A stretch of 64,000 nucleotides of DNA. Origin: Betaproteobacteria bacterium (GTDB taxonomy: Bacteria > Pseudomonadota > Gammaproteobacteria > Burkholderiales > SG8-41). The position numbers and the translations under genes are program-made. The notes under the pieces were generated by a model. That model worked only from the letters and a program-made list of their open reading frames with translations. It did no database searches and was not told where the DNA came from. Where the stretch lies: assembly GCA_028292435.1 (NCBI GenBank), contig JAQGMI010000149.1, positions 20,727 to 84,726 on the forward strand. The letters are read 5' to 3'. This document shows positions 32,822 through 42,730 of this stretch, one piece after another; the stretch's first letter is position 1; every line of letters begins with the position of its first letter.

Positions 32822-33778
32822 ATGCTCCTGCGTATGCTATCCTTTATCGCAGCAATGCTTGGTGCTGGCGCGCCTCAGGCGCAGGATTTCCCGACGCGGC
32901 CCGTTCGCATCGTCGTCGGCTTCCAGGCGGGCGGCGGCACCGACATCGCGGCGCGGGTCATCGCGCAAAAGCTGACCGACGCACTCGGCGTCACCTTTAT
33001 CGTGGACAACCGGCCCGGGGCGGCCGGCAATATCGGCGCGGACATCGTCGCCAAGTCCAATGCCGACGGCTACACCATCCTGATGGCGAATTCGACGATC
33101 GCCATCCCCAGCCTGTCGGCGAAACTGCCGTTCGACGTCAAAAAAGATTTCGCGCCGCTCAGCAACATCGCGCTCGGTCCCTCGGTGCTGCTGGTGAATC
33201 CCAGCCTGCCGGTGACCGACGTCAAGGGACTGGTGGCGCTCGCCAAGGCCAAACCCAGGACGCTGATCTACGGCTCCGGCGGCGTCGGCAACGTCACGCA
33301 CCTGGCAATGGAGCTGCTCATGTCGATGACCGGCATCGAGATGACCCACGTACCGTACAAGGGCGCCGCGCCATCGGTCGTCGGCCTGCTCAGCGGCGAA
33401 GTGCAATTGCTGTTTGCCGGCATTCCCGGCGTGCTGGCGCAGATCAGCGCCGGTAAAGTACGCGCCCTCGGCGTGTCAATTTCTCAGCGCAGCGCCGCGC
33501 TGCCTAATGTGCCGACGATAGCCGAGACCGGGCTGCCCGGTTACTACGCGGCATCGTGGTACGGCCTTTTGGTGCCGGCCGGCACGCCGAAGCGCAGTAT
33601 CGACATACTGGCCAAACACATCGGCACGGTCATGCGCGTACCCGAGGTCAAGGAAAAAATGCTGGCGCAGGGCTTCGAACCCGTGGGCGACACGCCGGCG
33701 CAGTTTGGAAAATTCATCGGCGAGGAAATACCGCGCTGGGAGAAGGTCGTTAAAAGAGCGGATATCAAGCCCGAGTAA
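32822..33778 (+). CDS. Bug/TctC-family periplasmic solute-binding protein
   Basis: This 318-residue protein has a signal peptide (MLLRMLSFIAAMLGAGAPQAQ), FPTRPVRIVVGFQAGGGTD, VDNRPGAAGNIGADIVAKS and VPYKGAAPSVVGLLSGE. It lies 20 bases before the enolase-superfamily gene on the same strand, so the receptor probably feeds a sugar acid or related carboxylate to that enzyme. Confidence 0.93.
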   Translation: MLLRMLSFIAAMLGAGAPQAQDFPTRPVRIVVGFQAGGGTDIAARVIAQKLTDALGVTFIVDNRPGAAGNIGADIVAKSNADGYTILMANSTIAIPSLSAKLPFDVKKDFAPLSNIALGPSVLLVNPSLPVTDVKGLVALAKAKPRTLIYGSGGVGNVTHLAMELLMSMTGIEMTHVPYKGAAPSVVGLLSGEVQLLFAGIPGVLAQISAGKVRALGVSISQRSAALPNVPTIAETGLPGYYAASWYGLLVPAGTPKRSIDILAKHIGTVMRVPEVKEKMLAQGFEPVGDTPAQFGKFIGEEIPRWEKVVKRADIKPE

Positions 33779-33798
33779 GCAGCTACGAGGATGACATC

Positions 33799-34971
33799 AT
33801 GATCGACCGCATAGAAATCTTCATCACCGCCCTGTCGGAGCGCCTGCAGCGCATCTTCTCGAGCGGCGCCTACGATACCGGTCCCGCCGACAGCCTGCTC
33901 GGCAAGCACGTGCTGGTGAAAATACACGCTGACGGCGTCACCGGCATTGCGCAGGTGCGGCCGATCAGCCCCGGCCACTTCGTCGCCGACACCGCCCCCA
34001 GCGTGTTCTCCGCGATCAAGGAAGTCTACGGGCCCGCGCTGCTGGGCAAATCGATTTTCGATTTCGAATCCATCAATGCGATATTCGACAACCGGCTCGC
34101 CGGCAATCCGGCTGCACGTTCGGTGCTCGACATCGCGCTGCACGACGCTGCCGGCAAGGCGCTGAAGACGCCGCTCTACAATCTGCTGGGCGGTTGCTGC
34201 CAGCCGCGCATACCGCTCGAATGGTCGGTCAGCATGGCTGACGATGTCGGCGTCATCATCGCGGAAGCCCGGCGCGCGGTGGACGAGTTTGGCATCAAGG
34301 TGTTGTGCCTGAAGATGGCGGACCGCCGCGGCTGGCGCAAGGATGTCGAAAACTTCGCCGCGATGCGCAAAGCGGTCGGCGACGACATCATGATCGGCGT
34401 AGATCCGAACACCGGCTGGACGCTCGCCGACGCGCTCTCCGCGATAGAGGCGATCAAGCCGATGGGGCTCGGCTACATCGAACAACCGATCGAGCGGCGC
34501 GATCTCGCCGGCATGGCGGAAATCCGCCGCGCGGCGAACGGCGTGCCTGTCATGGCGGACGAAGGCGTGTTCACGCTGCAGGACGCGCACGCGCTGGCGC
34601 AGGCGCGCGCCTGCGATGCGTACTGCATCAAGCTCTACAAGATGGGCGGCCTGACCAACGCGAAAAAAATCGCGGCAATCGGCGAAGCCGCGAACATTCG
34701 CGTCAACTGCGGCGGGCTCGCGGTGCAATCGCAGCTGGACGCCGCCGCGAGCGCGCACTTCTATGCGAGCACGCCGGCCGCGCGCACGATGGGGGCGGCC
34801 GAGTTTACGTTCGGATTGAACGCCACCGCCAAAGACCCGCTATGCCCCGACAGCGACTTCAAAATCAAGGACGGGCACGTCGACGTGCCGCGCGGTCCCG
34901 GCCTGGGCGTCACCATTGACGAGGCGCTGCTGAAGAAAAATACCTTGCTGCACGAAGTCGTCAGCAAGTAA
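33799..34971 (+). CDS. Mandelate racemase / muconate lactonizing enzyme family protein
   Basis: This 390-residue enolase-superfamily protein has a Lys region KVLCLKMAD, metal ligands in GVDPNTGW (Asp), YIEQPIE (Glu) and MADEGVF (Glu/Asp), and a late barrel strand with NCGGLAVQSQLD. Such enzymes abstract an alpha proton from a carboxylate, then racemise, cycloisomerise or dehydrate it. It forms an operon with the Bug receptor just upstream. Which carboxylate is used is not visible. GAGGATGACATC gives a moderate ribosome site. Confidence 0.9.
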   Translation: MIDRIEIFITALSERLQRIFSSGAYDTGPADSLLGKHVLVKIHADGVTGIAQVRPISPGHFVADTAPSVFSAIKEVYGPALLGKSIFDFESINAIFDNRLAGNPAARSVLDIALHDAAGKALKTPLYNLLGGCCQPRIPLEWSVSMADDVGVIIAEARRAVDEFGIKVLCLKMADRRGWRKDVENFAAMRKAVGDDIMIGVDPNTGWTLADALSAIEAIKPMGLGYIEQPIERRDLAGMAEIRRAANGVPVMADEGVFTLQDAHALAQARACDAYCIKLYKMGGLTNAKKIAAIGEAANIRVNCGGLAVQSQLDAAASAHFYASTPAARTMGAAEFTFGLNATAKDPLCPDSDFKIKDGHVDVPRGPGLGVTIDEALLKKNTLLHEVVSK

Positions 34972-34985
34972 TCGCCCTCGGGAAT

Positions 34986-37652
34986 TCACGCCGTCAATTC
35001 AGTAAGCACGTACGGCAATATCCCGCCGCAGCGGACGTAATCGACTTCGGCCGGCGTGTCGAGACGCAGCGTCAGCGGCACCCGCTCCTCACTTGCGTTT
35101 GCACGCCTCACAACCAGCGTCAATGCCTGGCGCGGTTTCGCCTGGTCGTCGAGGCCGGTCAATTCGTACGTTTCATCGCCTTTCAGGCCCAGCGAGTCGG
35201 CCGTTAACCCTGCGGGCAATTGGCAAGGCAGCACGCCCATGCCGACAAGATTGCTGCGATGAATGCGCTCGAAACTATTGGCAATCACCGCGCGCACGCC
35301 AAGCAGACGCGTACCCTTCGCCGCCCAGTCGCGCGCGCTGCCGGTGCCGTATTCCTCGCCCGCGATCACGATGAGCGGCACTGCTTCGCTGTCGTATCGC
35401 ATGGCGGCGTCGTACATCGTCATCTGTTCGCCGTCCGGCTGGTGTTTCGTATATCCGCCTTCGACGCCCGGCACGATCTGATTGCGCAGTCGCACGTTGG
35501 CAAACGCGCCGCGCATCATGACATCATGGTTCATGCGGCGGGCGCCGTAGTTGTTGAAGTCTTTCGGTGCGACACCCAGGGTTTGCAGATAACTGCCGGC
35601 GGTCGAGTTCGCACGGATGCTGCTGATCGGACTGATGTGATCGGTCGTAATCGAATCGCCCAGGATCGCGAGCGCCCGCGCGCCCCGGATGTCGCGCAGG
35701 CTGGAGCCGGTATAGCGCGCATCGAGGAACGGCGGCTCCTTGATGTAAGTTGAACCTGCGGTCCACGCGTACGTTTCGCCGGTGCCGCGCGCGATGGCCT
35801 TCCATTGCGGATGCGCGGCCTCGAAATCCATGCCGTAAATTTTTTGGTAATGCGCGGGACTGACCGCGGCGTCGAGTGCCGCCGACAGTTCTTCCTGCGT
35901 CGGCCATAAATCTTTCAGGTAAATGGGCGTGCCCGCCGGGTCGTGGCCGAGCGGTTCGGTGGCGAGATCGATATTCACGCGGCCGGCGAGCGCGAACGCG
36001 ACGACTAGCGGCGGACTGGCGAGAAACGCCGCGCGCACTGCCGCGTGAATGCGTGCTTCGAAATTGCGATTGCCCGACAGCACCGCGCACGCGACGACGT
36101 CGTTGTCATTGATTGATTTCTCGAGCGCGGCATCGATCGGGCCGGATGCGCCGAAGCAGGTCGTGCAGCTATAGCCGGCGAGCATGAAGCCCAGGTCATC
36201 GAGATACCGCTGCAGGCCCGTCGCATTCAGGTATTCGCTCACGACGCGCGAACCGGGCGCGAGCGATGTCTTGACCCACGGCTTGACCTTGAGCCCGCGC
36301 TCGACGGCTTTCTTCGCGACCATGCCGGCCGCGAGCATCACGCCGGGATTGGATGTATTGGTGCATGAAGTAATAGCCGCGATCACGACGTCGCCATCGC
36401 GCGGGCCTTCTTTCGCGGGCGTCGCCGGCGCCTTGTTATAGCCGCCGTCGGCGATTGGCTTTGCGAGTACCGCTACGAACTGCGATTTGAGTTCGGCGAG
36501 CCCGATGCGGTCCTGCGGCCGATTGGGCCCGGCGACATTGGGCGTGAGTGCCGCGAGATCGAGCGGCAGAGTCGATGTGTAGTCGACGTCGCCGGCGCGC
36601 ACCGGGCCGAACAGGCCTTGATGGCGATAATAGGCTTCGGTCGCGGCGATCTGATCGGCCGGGCGCCCCGTCTGCTGCAGGTACTTCAGGGTTTGCGGGT
36701 CAACCGGAAAAAATCCGACCGTCGCGCCGTATTCGGGCGCCATGTTGGCGATGGTCGCGCGGTCGGGCACCGTCAGGTTGGCGATGCCATCGCCGAAAAA
36801 TTCGACGAACTTGCCGACGACCTTGGCTTTGCGCAGCATCTCCGTTACGTGCAACACCATGTCGGTCGACGTCACGCCGGCACGCAACTGGCCGGTCACA
36901 TGCACGCCGATCACGTCAGGCGTCAGAATGTAAACCGGTTGGCCGAGCACGGCGGTCAACGCCTCGATGCCGCCCACACCCCAGCCGACGGTGCCGAGCC
37001 CCGCGATCATGCAGGTATGCGAATCGGTGCCGACCAGCGTGTCGGGAAAATGAACGCCGTCTTTCGCGAGCAGGCCGGGCGCGAAAAATTCGAGATTGAT
37101 CTGGTGCAGGATGCCGAAGCCCGGCGGAATCAGGCGGATGCCCTCATACGCCTGGGTGGCCCACTTCACGAAACTGAAACGCTCAAAGTTGCGTTCGATT
37201 TCGAGCTGCATGTTTTTCTGCAACGCGTCCGCCGTGCCGTGGTAGTCGACGGTGAGCGTGTGGTCGAGCGTCATGTCGAGCGGGACCTTGGGCTGCACCA
37301 GACCAGGCGAGCGGCCGGCGCGTTTCATCGCGTCGCGCAAAGCCGTGAGGTCGCCAAGCAGCGGAATGCCCGCGGCGCAGTTCAACACGACGCGGCCGAC
37401 GACGAAGGGCAGTTCATTTTCGCGCGGCGCGTCAGGCTGCCAGCGCGCAAGGTCGCGCACCTGCTCTTCCTGCACAAGACGGCCGTCGCAATTCCTCAAG
37501 AGAGATTCGAGCACGACGCGGATTGAAACCGGCAGGCGCGAGAGTTTGGTAGCGGTCGCCGTTTCGAGTGCGGGCAGCGAGTACACGCTGCCGCGGCGGC
37601 CGTTGCCCAAATCGATGTCGCGTTTGCACGCGGTGGAAAGCGATGAAGTCAT
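34986..37652 (-). CDS. acnA: Aconitate hydratase AcnA
   Basis: This 888-residue protein is a full-length AcnA/IRP-type aconitase, converting citrate to isocitrate through a 4Fe-4S cluster in the TCA cycle. The cluster cysteines are in ITSCTNTSNPGVMLAAG and YSCTTCFGASGP. Also seen are LVGTDSHTCMIAGLG, VACAVLSGNRNFEARIH and IVIAGEEYGTGSARDWAAKG. Starts at 37667 and 37652 are both possible; I use the second, where the homologous part begins. It is convergent with the enolase-superfamily gene. It may be an extra copy dedicated to local catabolism, but this needs the full genome. Confidence 0.95.
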   Translation of the reverse strand: MTSSLSTACKRDIDLGNGRRGSVYSLPALETATATKLSRLPVSIRVVLESLLRNCDGRLVQEEQVRDLARWQPDAPRENELPFVVGRVVLNCAAGIPLLGDLTALRDAMKRAGRSPGLVQPKVPLDMTLDHTLTVDYHGTADALQKNMQLEIERNFERFSFVKWATQAYEGIRLIPPGFGILHQINLEFFAPGLLAKDGVHFPDTLVGTDSHTCMIAGLGTVGWGVGGIEALTAVLGQPVYILTPDVIGVHVTGQLRAGVTSTDMVLHVTEMLRKAKVVGKFVEFFGDGIANLTVPDRATIANMAPEYGATVGFFPVDPQTLKYLQQTGRPADQIAATEAYYRHQGLFGPVRAGDVDYTSTLPLDLAALTPNVAGPNRPQDRIGLAELKSQFVAVLAKPIADGGYNKAPATPAKEGPRDGDVVIAAITSCTNTSNPGVMLAAGMVAKKAVERGLKVKPWVKTSLAPGSRVVSEYLNATGLQRYLDDLGFMLAGYSCTTCFGASGPIDAALEKSINDNDVVACAVLSGNRNFEARIHAAVRAAFLASPPLVVAFALAGRVNIDLATEPLGHDPAGTPIYLKDLWPTQEELSAALDAAVSPAHYQKIYGMDFEAAHPQWKAIARGTGETYAWTAGSTYIKEPPFLDARYTGSSLRDIRGARALAILGDSITTDHISPISSIRANSTAGSYLQTLGVAPKDFNNYGARRMNHDVMMRGAFANVRLRNQIVPGVEGGYTKHQPDGEQMTMYDAAMRYDSEAVPLIVIAGEEYGTGSARDWAAKGTRLLGVRAVIANSFERIHRSNLVGMGVLPCQLPAGLTADSLGLKGDETYELTGLDDQAKPRQALTLVVRRANASEERVPLTLRLDTPAEVDYVRCGGILPYVLTELTA

Positions 37653-37731
37653 GTCTTGATGTCTCAATCTATAGTGGAGTAATCGACAAAAAATTACGCT
37701 CGCAGGTTCCGCCCGTCATTCGACGGTGTTG

Positions 37732-38691
37732 TCACTCAGCGCGCAAGCCCGCCTGCTTGATGACCTTCGACCATTTTGCAAAGTCATTACGCAGCATCGC
37801 GGCAAATTCGTCCGGCGTGGTGGTGCCGATTTCGGCCGCCTGCGCGCGCATGCGATCTTTCATGTCCGCCGAATTGGCGACGGCCACGATGTCGGCATTG
37901 AGCCGGCTGACGATCGCATCCGGCAAGCCGGCCGGCGCCAGCACGCCATTCCACGTGATGACGGTTAACGCAGCAATGCCCGCTTCTCTGGCGCTCGGCA
38001 CGTCGGGCAACGCCGACCAGCGCTTATCGTCGGTAATCACCAGTGCTTTCAATTTGGCGCTTTTCACGAACGGCACGACCGAGGGCATGGTCGCAAACAT
38101 CGTGTCGACATGCCCGCCCATCAGATCGGTGACTGCCGGTCCGCCGCCCTTATAAGGCACGAAGTTGATCTTCACTTTCTCGATGGTCTGGAACACGACC
38201 CCGGTCAGGTGATTGGTGCTGCCGATACCGGACGTTGCGAAGCTCAACTGGCCCGGCTTCGCGCGCGCGAGCGCGACCAGGTCCGCGAGTTTTTGCGCCG
38301 GCAGATGCGGATTGACGACGAGAATGTTCGGAAAGTTGATCACGTTCGACAGCGGCGTGAAGTCGCGCGTCGGATCGTACGGGAGTTTCTCGTAAAGGCC
38401 GGGACTCATCGCCAGTTCGTTGCTCGTGCCGAGCAGCAAGGTATAACCGTCGGGCGGTGACTTGGCGACGATGCCCGCACCTATGGTGCCCGTCGCGCCG
38501 GCGCGATTGTCCACCACCACTTGCTGCGCCAGCGCATCGCTTAATTTCTGCGCGAGGATGCGCGCAACGCTGTCGGCCGGGCCGCCCGGCGGAAACGGCA
38601 CGACGAGACGAACCGGCTTCGACGGGTAGGTTTGCGCAAAGGCTGCGCCGGCAAAAAGTGCAAGCGCTGCCGCCGCGCAAAACTGTTTCAT
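37732..38691 (-). CDS. Bug/TctC-family periplasmic solute-binding protein
   Basis: This 319-residue protein has a signal peptide (MKQFCAAAALALFAGAAFAQ), YPSKPVRLVVPFPPGGPAD, VDNRAGATGTIGAGIVAKS and VPYKGGGPAVTDLMGGH. It lies 14 bases after the ThDP beta-subunit gene and ends the run of four minus-strand genes from 40842, so it is the second receptor in that unit. Confidence 0.93.
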   Translation of the reverse strand: MKQFCAAAALALFAGAAFAQTYPSKPVRLVVPFPPGGPADSVARILAQKLSDALAQQVVVDNRAGATGTIGAGIVAKSPPDGYTLLLGTSNELAMSPGLYEKLPYDPTRDFTPLSNVINFPNILVVNPHLPAQKLADLVALARAKPGQLSFATSGIGSTNHLTGVVFQTIEKVKINFVPYKGGGPAVTDLMGGHVDTMFATMPSVVPFVKSAKLKALVITDDKRWSALPDVPSAREAGIAALTVITWNGVLAPAGLPDAIVSRLNADIVAVANSADMKDRMRAQAAEIGTTTPDEFAAMLRNDFAKWSKVIKQAGLRAE

Positions 38692-38705
38692 GATTTTGCG
38701 CCCCG

Positions 38706-39305
38706 CTAATCGAACGCCGAATTCCCGAGCAGCGCCTCGCGAAAGCGGTTCTTGATATGCGCGCCGTCGCGCAGCTTGATCGCCATCGGATAACGCGCGC
38801 TGTTGACCTTGACGGCAACGAACGCGGCGCCTTGCGGCGCATAAAGCTTCGGCACCCATGACTTCAGCTGCGCCTCGTTAGTGATCGTCGCAGTGCGCGT
38901 GAATTGTGCAGCCTTTGCGATGCCGGCGAGATCGACGCCGCTCGCGGTATGCGTAGGCTGCATGCCGGTTTCGCTGTAAAGCTCGTTGTCGATCACGACG
39001 ATCGAAAGATTGCGCGGTCCCTTGACGCCGATCGTTGCTAGCGCGCCCAGGCCCATCAGCATTTCGCCGTCGCCGGTAATCACGATGACCTGACGCTTGG
39101 GCTGCGCGAGCGCCAGGCCCAGGCCGATCATCGCGGCCGCGCCCATGCCGCCCCACAGGTAAAAATTGTTCGGATGGTCGCCGGCGGCGCCGACGTCGTA
39201 GCACGATGAGCCGAGCCCGGTGACGATTAGCGCATTGCCGCGGTTCTCGAGGAGCTTGTTGACGACTGCGCGGCGGTCGAGCGTCGATTTAATCTTGTTG
39301 GCCAT
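38706..39305 (-). CDS. ThDP-dependent decarboxylase, C-terminal (beta) half
   Basis: This 199-residue protein is the pyrimidine/diphosphate-binding half of a split ThDP enzyme, with the motif GDGEMLMG about 25 residues before the ...VVIDNELYSETG Asn. The split, the lengths and NFYLWGGMGAAAMIGLGLALAQP resemble sulfopyruvate decarboxylase beta or phosphonopyruvate-decarboxylase-like proteins. Its ATG overlaps the stop of the alpha gene by one base (TAATG), so the halves are translated together. The 2-oxo acid substrate is not known. Confidence 0.88.
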   Translation of the reverse strand: MANKIKSTLDRRAVVNKLLENRGNALIVTGLGSSCYDVGAAGDHPNNFYLWGGMGAAAMIGLGLALAQPKRQVIVITGDGEMLMGLGALATIGVKGPRNLSIVVIDNELYSETGMQPTHTASGVDLAGIAKAAQFTRTATITNEAQLKSWVPKLYAPQGAAFVAVKVNSARYPMAIKLRDGAHIKNRFREALLGNSAFD

Positions 39306-39835
39306 TATTTGCTCCAGTCCTTGAAACCGACGATGCGCTGCGAAATCAACAGCGCGACCGGACGGCTGGTGTTGAAAGTGAGCTGCGCGGCGGCGAATAC
39401 AAATTCGCGCACGTCTTTCGCGCGGTCAACACGCTGCACGATCACGCCGGCATTCTCGAGCGCCGGCGGCGTGCCCTGCCCCATCGCGATCTGCCATGGG
39501 TTGAATTCGCCCCATTCGCCGCGCATCGTCACCAGCATGAGAAGCGGGAAGCGGCATTCATTCATGATGCTGAGCAGGTTAATGCAATTGCCTACACCCG
39601 ACGATTGCAGCAGCAGCGCGCCGCGCTCACCGCCAAGCCAGGTGCCGGCAAGCATCGCGACGCCCTCCTCTTCGGTCGTCAGCGACACGACTTTCATCTC
39701 GCGGTCGGCGTTGCAGCTCTTGATCAACTGCGTATGTCCAGCGTCGGGCACGTACGCTACCTGCCTGATGCCGACCTGTTTGAAGATTTCATAGATGTCA
39801 TCCGGCCAGGTCGGCGGCTTTTTTTTGTCTTTCAC
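39305..39835 (-). CDS. ThDP-dependent decarboxylase, N-terminal (alpha) half
   Basis: This 176-residue protein is the other half of the split enzyme, with VAYVPDAGHTQLIKSCN, LTTEEEGVAMLAGTWLGGERGALLLQSSGVGN (Glu that activates ThDP) and LLMLVTMRGEWGEFNPWQ. This is the order seen in sulfopyruvate decarboxylase alpha. I start at GTG 39835, which has AAAGGAGAGAG at ideal spacing; an upstream ATG lies in the receptor gene. With its partner it would decarboxylate a 2-oxo acid delivered by the flanking Bug receptors. Confidence 0.86.
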   Translation of the reverse strand: MKDKKKPPTWPDDIYEIFKQVGIRQVAYVPDAGHTQLIKSCNADREMKVVSLTTEEEGVAMLAGTWLGGERGALLLQSSGVGNCINLLSIMNECRFPLLMLVTMRGEWGEFNPWQIAMGQGTPPALENAGVIVQRVDRAKDVREFVFAAAQLTFNTSRPVALLISQRIVGFKDWSK

Positions 39836-39861
39836 TACTCTCTCCTTTGAACTGCAACCAT

Positions 39862-40842
39862 TCAATCGATCTTGGCGCCGGACACGCGAATCACCTCCGC
39901 CCACTTCGCGAGATCCTTCTTGATCGTCTGCGCGAATACGGCGGGCGAACTGCCGACCATCTGCGTACCCGTCGGCTCAAACCGGTTTTTGAATTCGGGC
40001 GTCTCGAGTATCCGTTTGGTTTCGCGATAAAGCTTGTCGACGATGCGCGGATTGGTCTTGGCCGGCGCGAGCATGCCGTACCACAGATCGGTCTCAAACC
40101 CGGCGAGGCCCGGCGTCTCGGCGACCGCCGGCACGTTCGGATAGGCGGGCGATCGTTTCAATCCGCTCACCGCGATGATGCGCAGGCGGCCGGTCTCAAA
40201 CAACGGCGCCGCGGTCAAAATGCTGACGAACATGAGCTGCACTTCATTGCCGAGCAGCGCCACGAGCGCAGGCGCCGCGCCTTTATACGGCACGTGCGTC
40301 ATGTCAATTTTCGCCGTCGTCTTCATCATTTCGCCGCCGAGGTGCGCGCCGCCGCCGCCGCCGGACGAGCCGAAGTTGAGCGCGCCCGGTTTTGCTTTCG
40401 CATAGGCGATCAGTTCGGCGACATTTTTTACCGGCAGCGACGGATGTACGAGCAGCGCGAACGGTAATGTTGCGACCTGGCTGATCGGCGCGAAGTCGCG
40501 CACCGGATCGTAGGCAACCTTGTAGAGATGCGGATTGATGACGATCGTCGCATTGGTCGTCAGCAGAATCGTCTGGCCATCGGGCGGCGACTTGGCGACG
40601 ATGTCGGTGCCGATGTTGCCGTTGCCGCCGGCGCGGTTGTCGGTGATGACAGGCTGGCCCCAAGCCTCGGTAAACTTTTTCGCAATAGCGCGCGCGAAAA
40701 TATCGGTGCCGCCGCCCGGCGCGAAAGTCACGATGAATCGGACGGGCTTGTCCGGATAAGCAATATTGTCTGCCGCGATACCTGCGCCGGATACAACCAA
40801 CAGCGCCGCTGCCAGTTGAGGACCAAGATTTCGCTTCGACAT
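39862..40842 (-). CDS. Bug/TctC-family periplasmic solute-binding protein
   Basis: This 326-residue protein has a signal sequence (LAAALLVVSGAGIAAD), YPDKPVRFIVTFAPGGGTD, TDNRAGGNGNIGTDIVAKS and VPYKGAAPALVALLGNE. It is the first gene of a run with the split ThDP enzyme and a second receptor. It is divergent from the GMC oxidoreductase. Confidence 0.93.
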   Translation of the reverse strand: MSKRNLGPQLAAALLVVSGAGIAADNIAYPDKPVRFIVTFAPGGGTDIFARAIAKKFTEAWGQPVITDNRAGGNGNIGTDIVAKSPPDGQTILLTTNATIVINPHLYKVAYDPVRDFAPISQVATLPFALLVHPSLPVKNVAELIAYAKAKPGALNFGSSGGGGGAHLGGEMMKTTAKIDMTHVPYKGAAPALVALLGNEVQLMFVSILTAAPLFETGRLRIIAVSGLKRSPAYPNVPAVAETPGLAGFETDLWYGMLAPAKTNPRIVDKLYRETKRILETPEFKNRFEPTGTQMVGSSPAVFAQTIKKDLAKWAEVIRVSGAKID

Positions 40843-41022
40843 TCGGTGCCGCCTTCTCGCTGTGCGTCGGCGCGCGCGATGGTCTAATATGACGTTCGCG
40901 CGCAGGTTGCCTGATGGATTTACTTACCGGGCGCGCGCCTGGCGCTGAACCCGGACACCGATAATATCAAATGCGCAGTGCAGTTGCCGCGCGCGCCGGA
41001 TTGCACACAGAGGAGCTTGCAT

Positions 41023-42660
41023 ATGTATGTATCCAACGTTCCGCCCGATGCGGAATTTGATTTCGTTGTCGTCGGCTCGGGGTCGGCCGGCTGCGCAGTC
41101 GCGAACCGGCTGACCGCGAACGGCCGCCACAGCGTGCTGCTGCTCGAAGCCGGCGGCCGCGACGGCAACTACAACATCCACATTCCGCTGATGGTCGCGA
41201 ACGTGTTGAACGACACGCGCTGGACCTGGCCCTATATGACGGAACCGCAAACGCATCTGAACGGCAAGACGCAAAAATGGGCGCGTGGCCGGGTCATCGG
41301 CGGCTCGAGTTCGGTCAACGGCAATCTGTTCGTGCGCGGTGACCCGAAGGAATACGACAACTGGCGGGATCAGGGCTGCACGGGTTGGGGTTACGCCGAC
41401 CTGCTGCCGATTTTCAAACGGCTCGAGGATTTTCCCGAAGGTGATGCAGCGGTGCGCGGTCGCGGCGGCCCCATCCATTGCACGAGCCTCGAGAATTTCG
41501 ATCCGCTGTCGAATGCGTTCGTGGGCGCGTGCGAAGAAGCGGGATTCAAGCGCCTCAAGGATTACAACGACGGCAGCTACGAAGGCGCATTTCACTTGCA
41601 GTATTCGACCCGCAACGGCCTGCGCAACAGCGCGGCCGCGGGTTATCTGCGCCCCGCCAACAATCGCACCAATTTGTCGGTGCTGCCGAATGCGACGGTC
41701 ACGCGCGTGCTGCTCGACGGCAAGCGCGCAACCGGCGTCGAATACCAGCTCGCCGACAAGACGTTGCGTCAGGTGCGCGCACGCCGTGAAGTCGTGCTGT
41801 CGGCCGGCCCGCTGGCATCGCCGCAGTTGCTCGAGCTTTCAGGCATCGGCAACAGCGAAATTCTGCAGAAGCACGGCGTCGGCGTCGTTCATCACCTGCC
41901 GGGGGTCGGCGAAAACCTGCGCGATCATCCGAACACGCGCCTCACGTTCGAGTGCTCGCAGCCGATCACGATCAACGACGTGCTGCAAAGCCCGTGGCTC
42001 AAATTCAAGGAAGGCCTGCGCTTCATGTTCAAGCGCGAAGGCCTACTCACGATCTGTTCGGCCACCGCGCAGATGAATTTCCGCAGCGGCCCCGAAGCGA
42101 ACCAGCCCGACCTCGTGCTGCGGCTGCTGCCTTTATCCGGCAAAGACCGCTATGCGCGCACGCCGGGTTACGGCATGGACAAGTTTCCCGGCTTCACGTT
42201 CGGCGTCACCGTGCTGCAACCGCATTCACGCGGCGCCGTGCATCTGCAATCGCGCGACCCACTGCAGCAGGCAAGCATGGATCCGCGCTATCTCTCGCAC
42301 GAGGCCGACACGCAGCTCTTTCTCGAGGGCGTGAGGCTGGCGCGCAAGATCGCGCAAATGCCGGCGCTGCAGCCGCTGATCGTGCGCGAGACGCGCCCCG
42401 GCCCTGAAGTGAACGACGATGCGGGACTCATCGATTACATGCGCGGCACCATTCAGACGAGCTGGCACATGGTCGGCACGACGAAGATGGGAACCGACGC
42501 CGCCGCTGTCGTCGATCCCGAACTCAAAGTGCACGGCATCGCCAATCTGCGCGTCATCGACTCGGGCATCTGCCCGACGATTCCCTCGTCGAACACGAAT
42601 ATTCCATCGATCGCGATTGGCGAAAAAGGCGCGGACATGCTGCTTGCTGCAAACGCCTGA
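41023..42660 (+). CDS. GMC family FAD oxidoreductase, choline/alcohol dehydrogenase-like
   Basis: This 545-residue flavoprotein has GSGSAGCAVANRL (FAD), GGSSSVNGNLFVRG, LSAGPLASPQLLELSGIG and the active-site His/Asn region SWHMVGTTKMG and SSNTNIPSIAIGEKGA. It resembles BetA-type choline or aliphatic alcohol dehydrogenases. The ATG at 41023 follows GAGGAG. No signal peptide is seen. The Bug receptor gene 70 bases downstream is on the same strand and may be co-expressed. Confidence 0.93.
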   Translation: MYVSNVPPDAEFDFVVVGSGSAGCAVANRLTANGRHSVLLLEAGGRDGNYNIHIPLMVANVLNDTRWTWPYMTEPQTHLNGKTQKWARGRVIGGSSSVNGNLFVRGDPKEYDNWRDQGCTGWGYADLLPIFKRLEDFPEGDAAVRGRGGPIHCTSLENFDPLSNAFVGACEEAGFKRLKDYNDGSYEGAFHLQYSTRNGLRNSAAAGYLRPANNRTNLSVLPNATVTRVLLDGKRATGVEYQLADKTLRQVRARREVVLSAGPLASPQLLELSGIGNSEILQKHGVGVVHHLPGVGENLRDHPNTRLTFECSQPITINDVLQSPWLKFKEGLRFMFKREGLLTICSATAQMNFRSGPEANQPDLVLRLLPLSGKDRYARTPGYGMDKFPGFTFGVTVLQPHSRGAVHLQSRDPLQQASMDPRYLSHEADTQLFLEGVRLARKIAQMPALQPLIVRETRPGPEVNDDAGLIDYMRGTIQTSWHMVGTTKMGTDAAAVVDPELKVHGIANLRVIDSGICPTIPSSNTNIPSIAIGEKGADMLLAANA

Positions 42661-42730
42661 AACAGGTTGGCAAGCTCGACGCGTTTAATTGCGGCTTAAA
42701 AGTTTTAAGCAATACCGAGAGGAGAAGCAC

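Noticed and set aside
33544..34758. A 404-codon minus-strand frame opposite the Bug receptor and enolase-superfamily genes.
   Set aside because: Arg/His/Ala-rich antisense shadow; the plus-strand genes have complete motifs.
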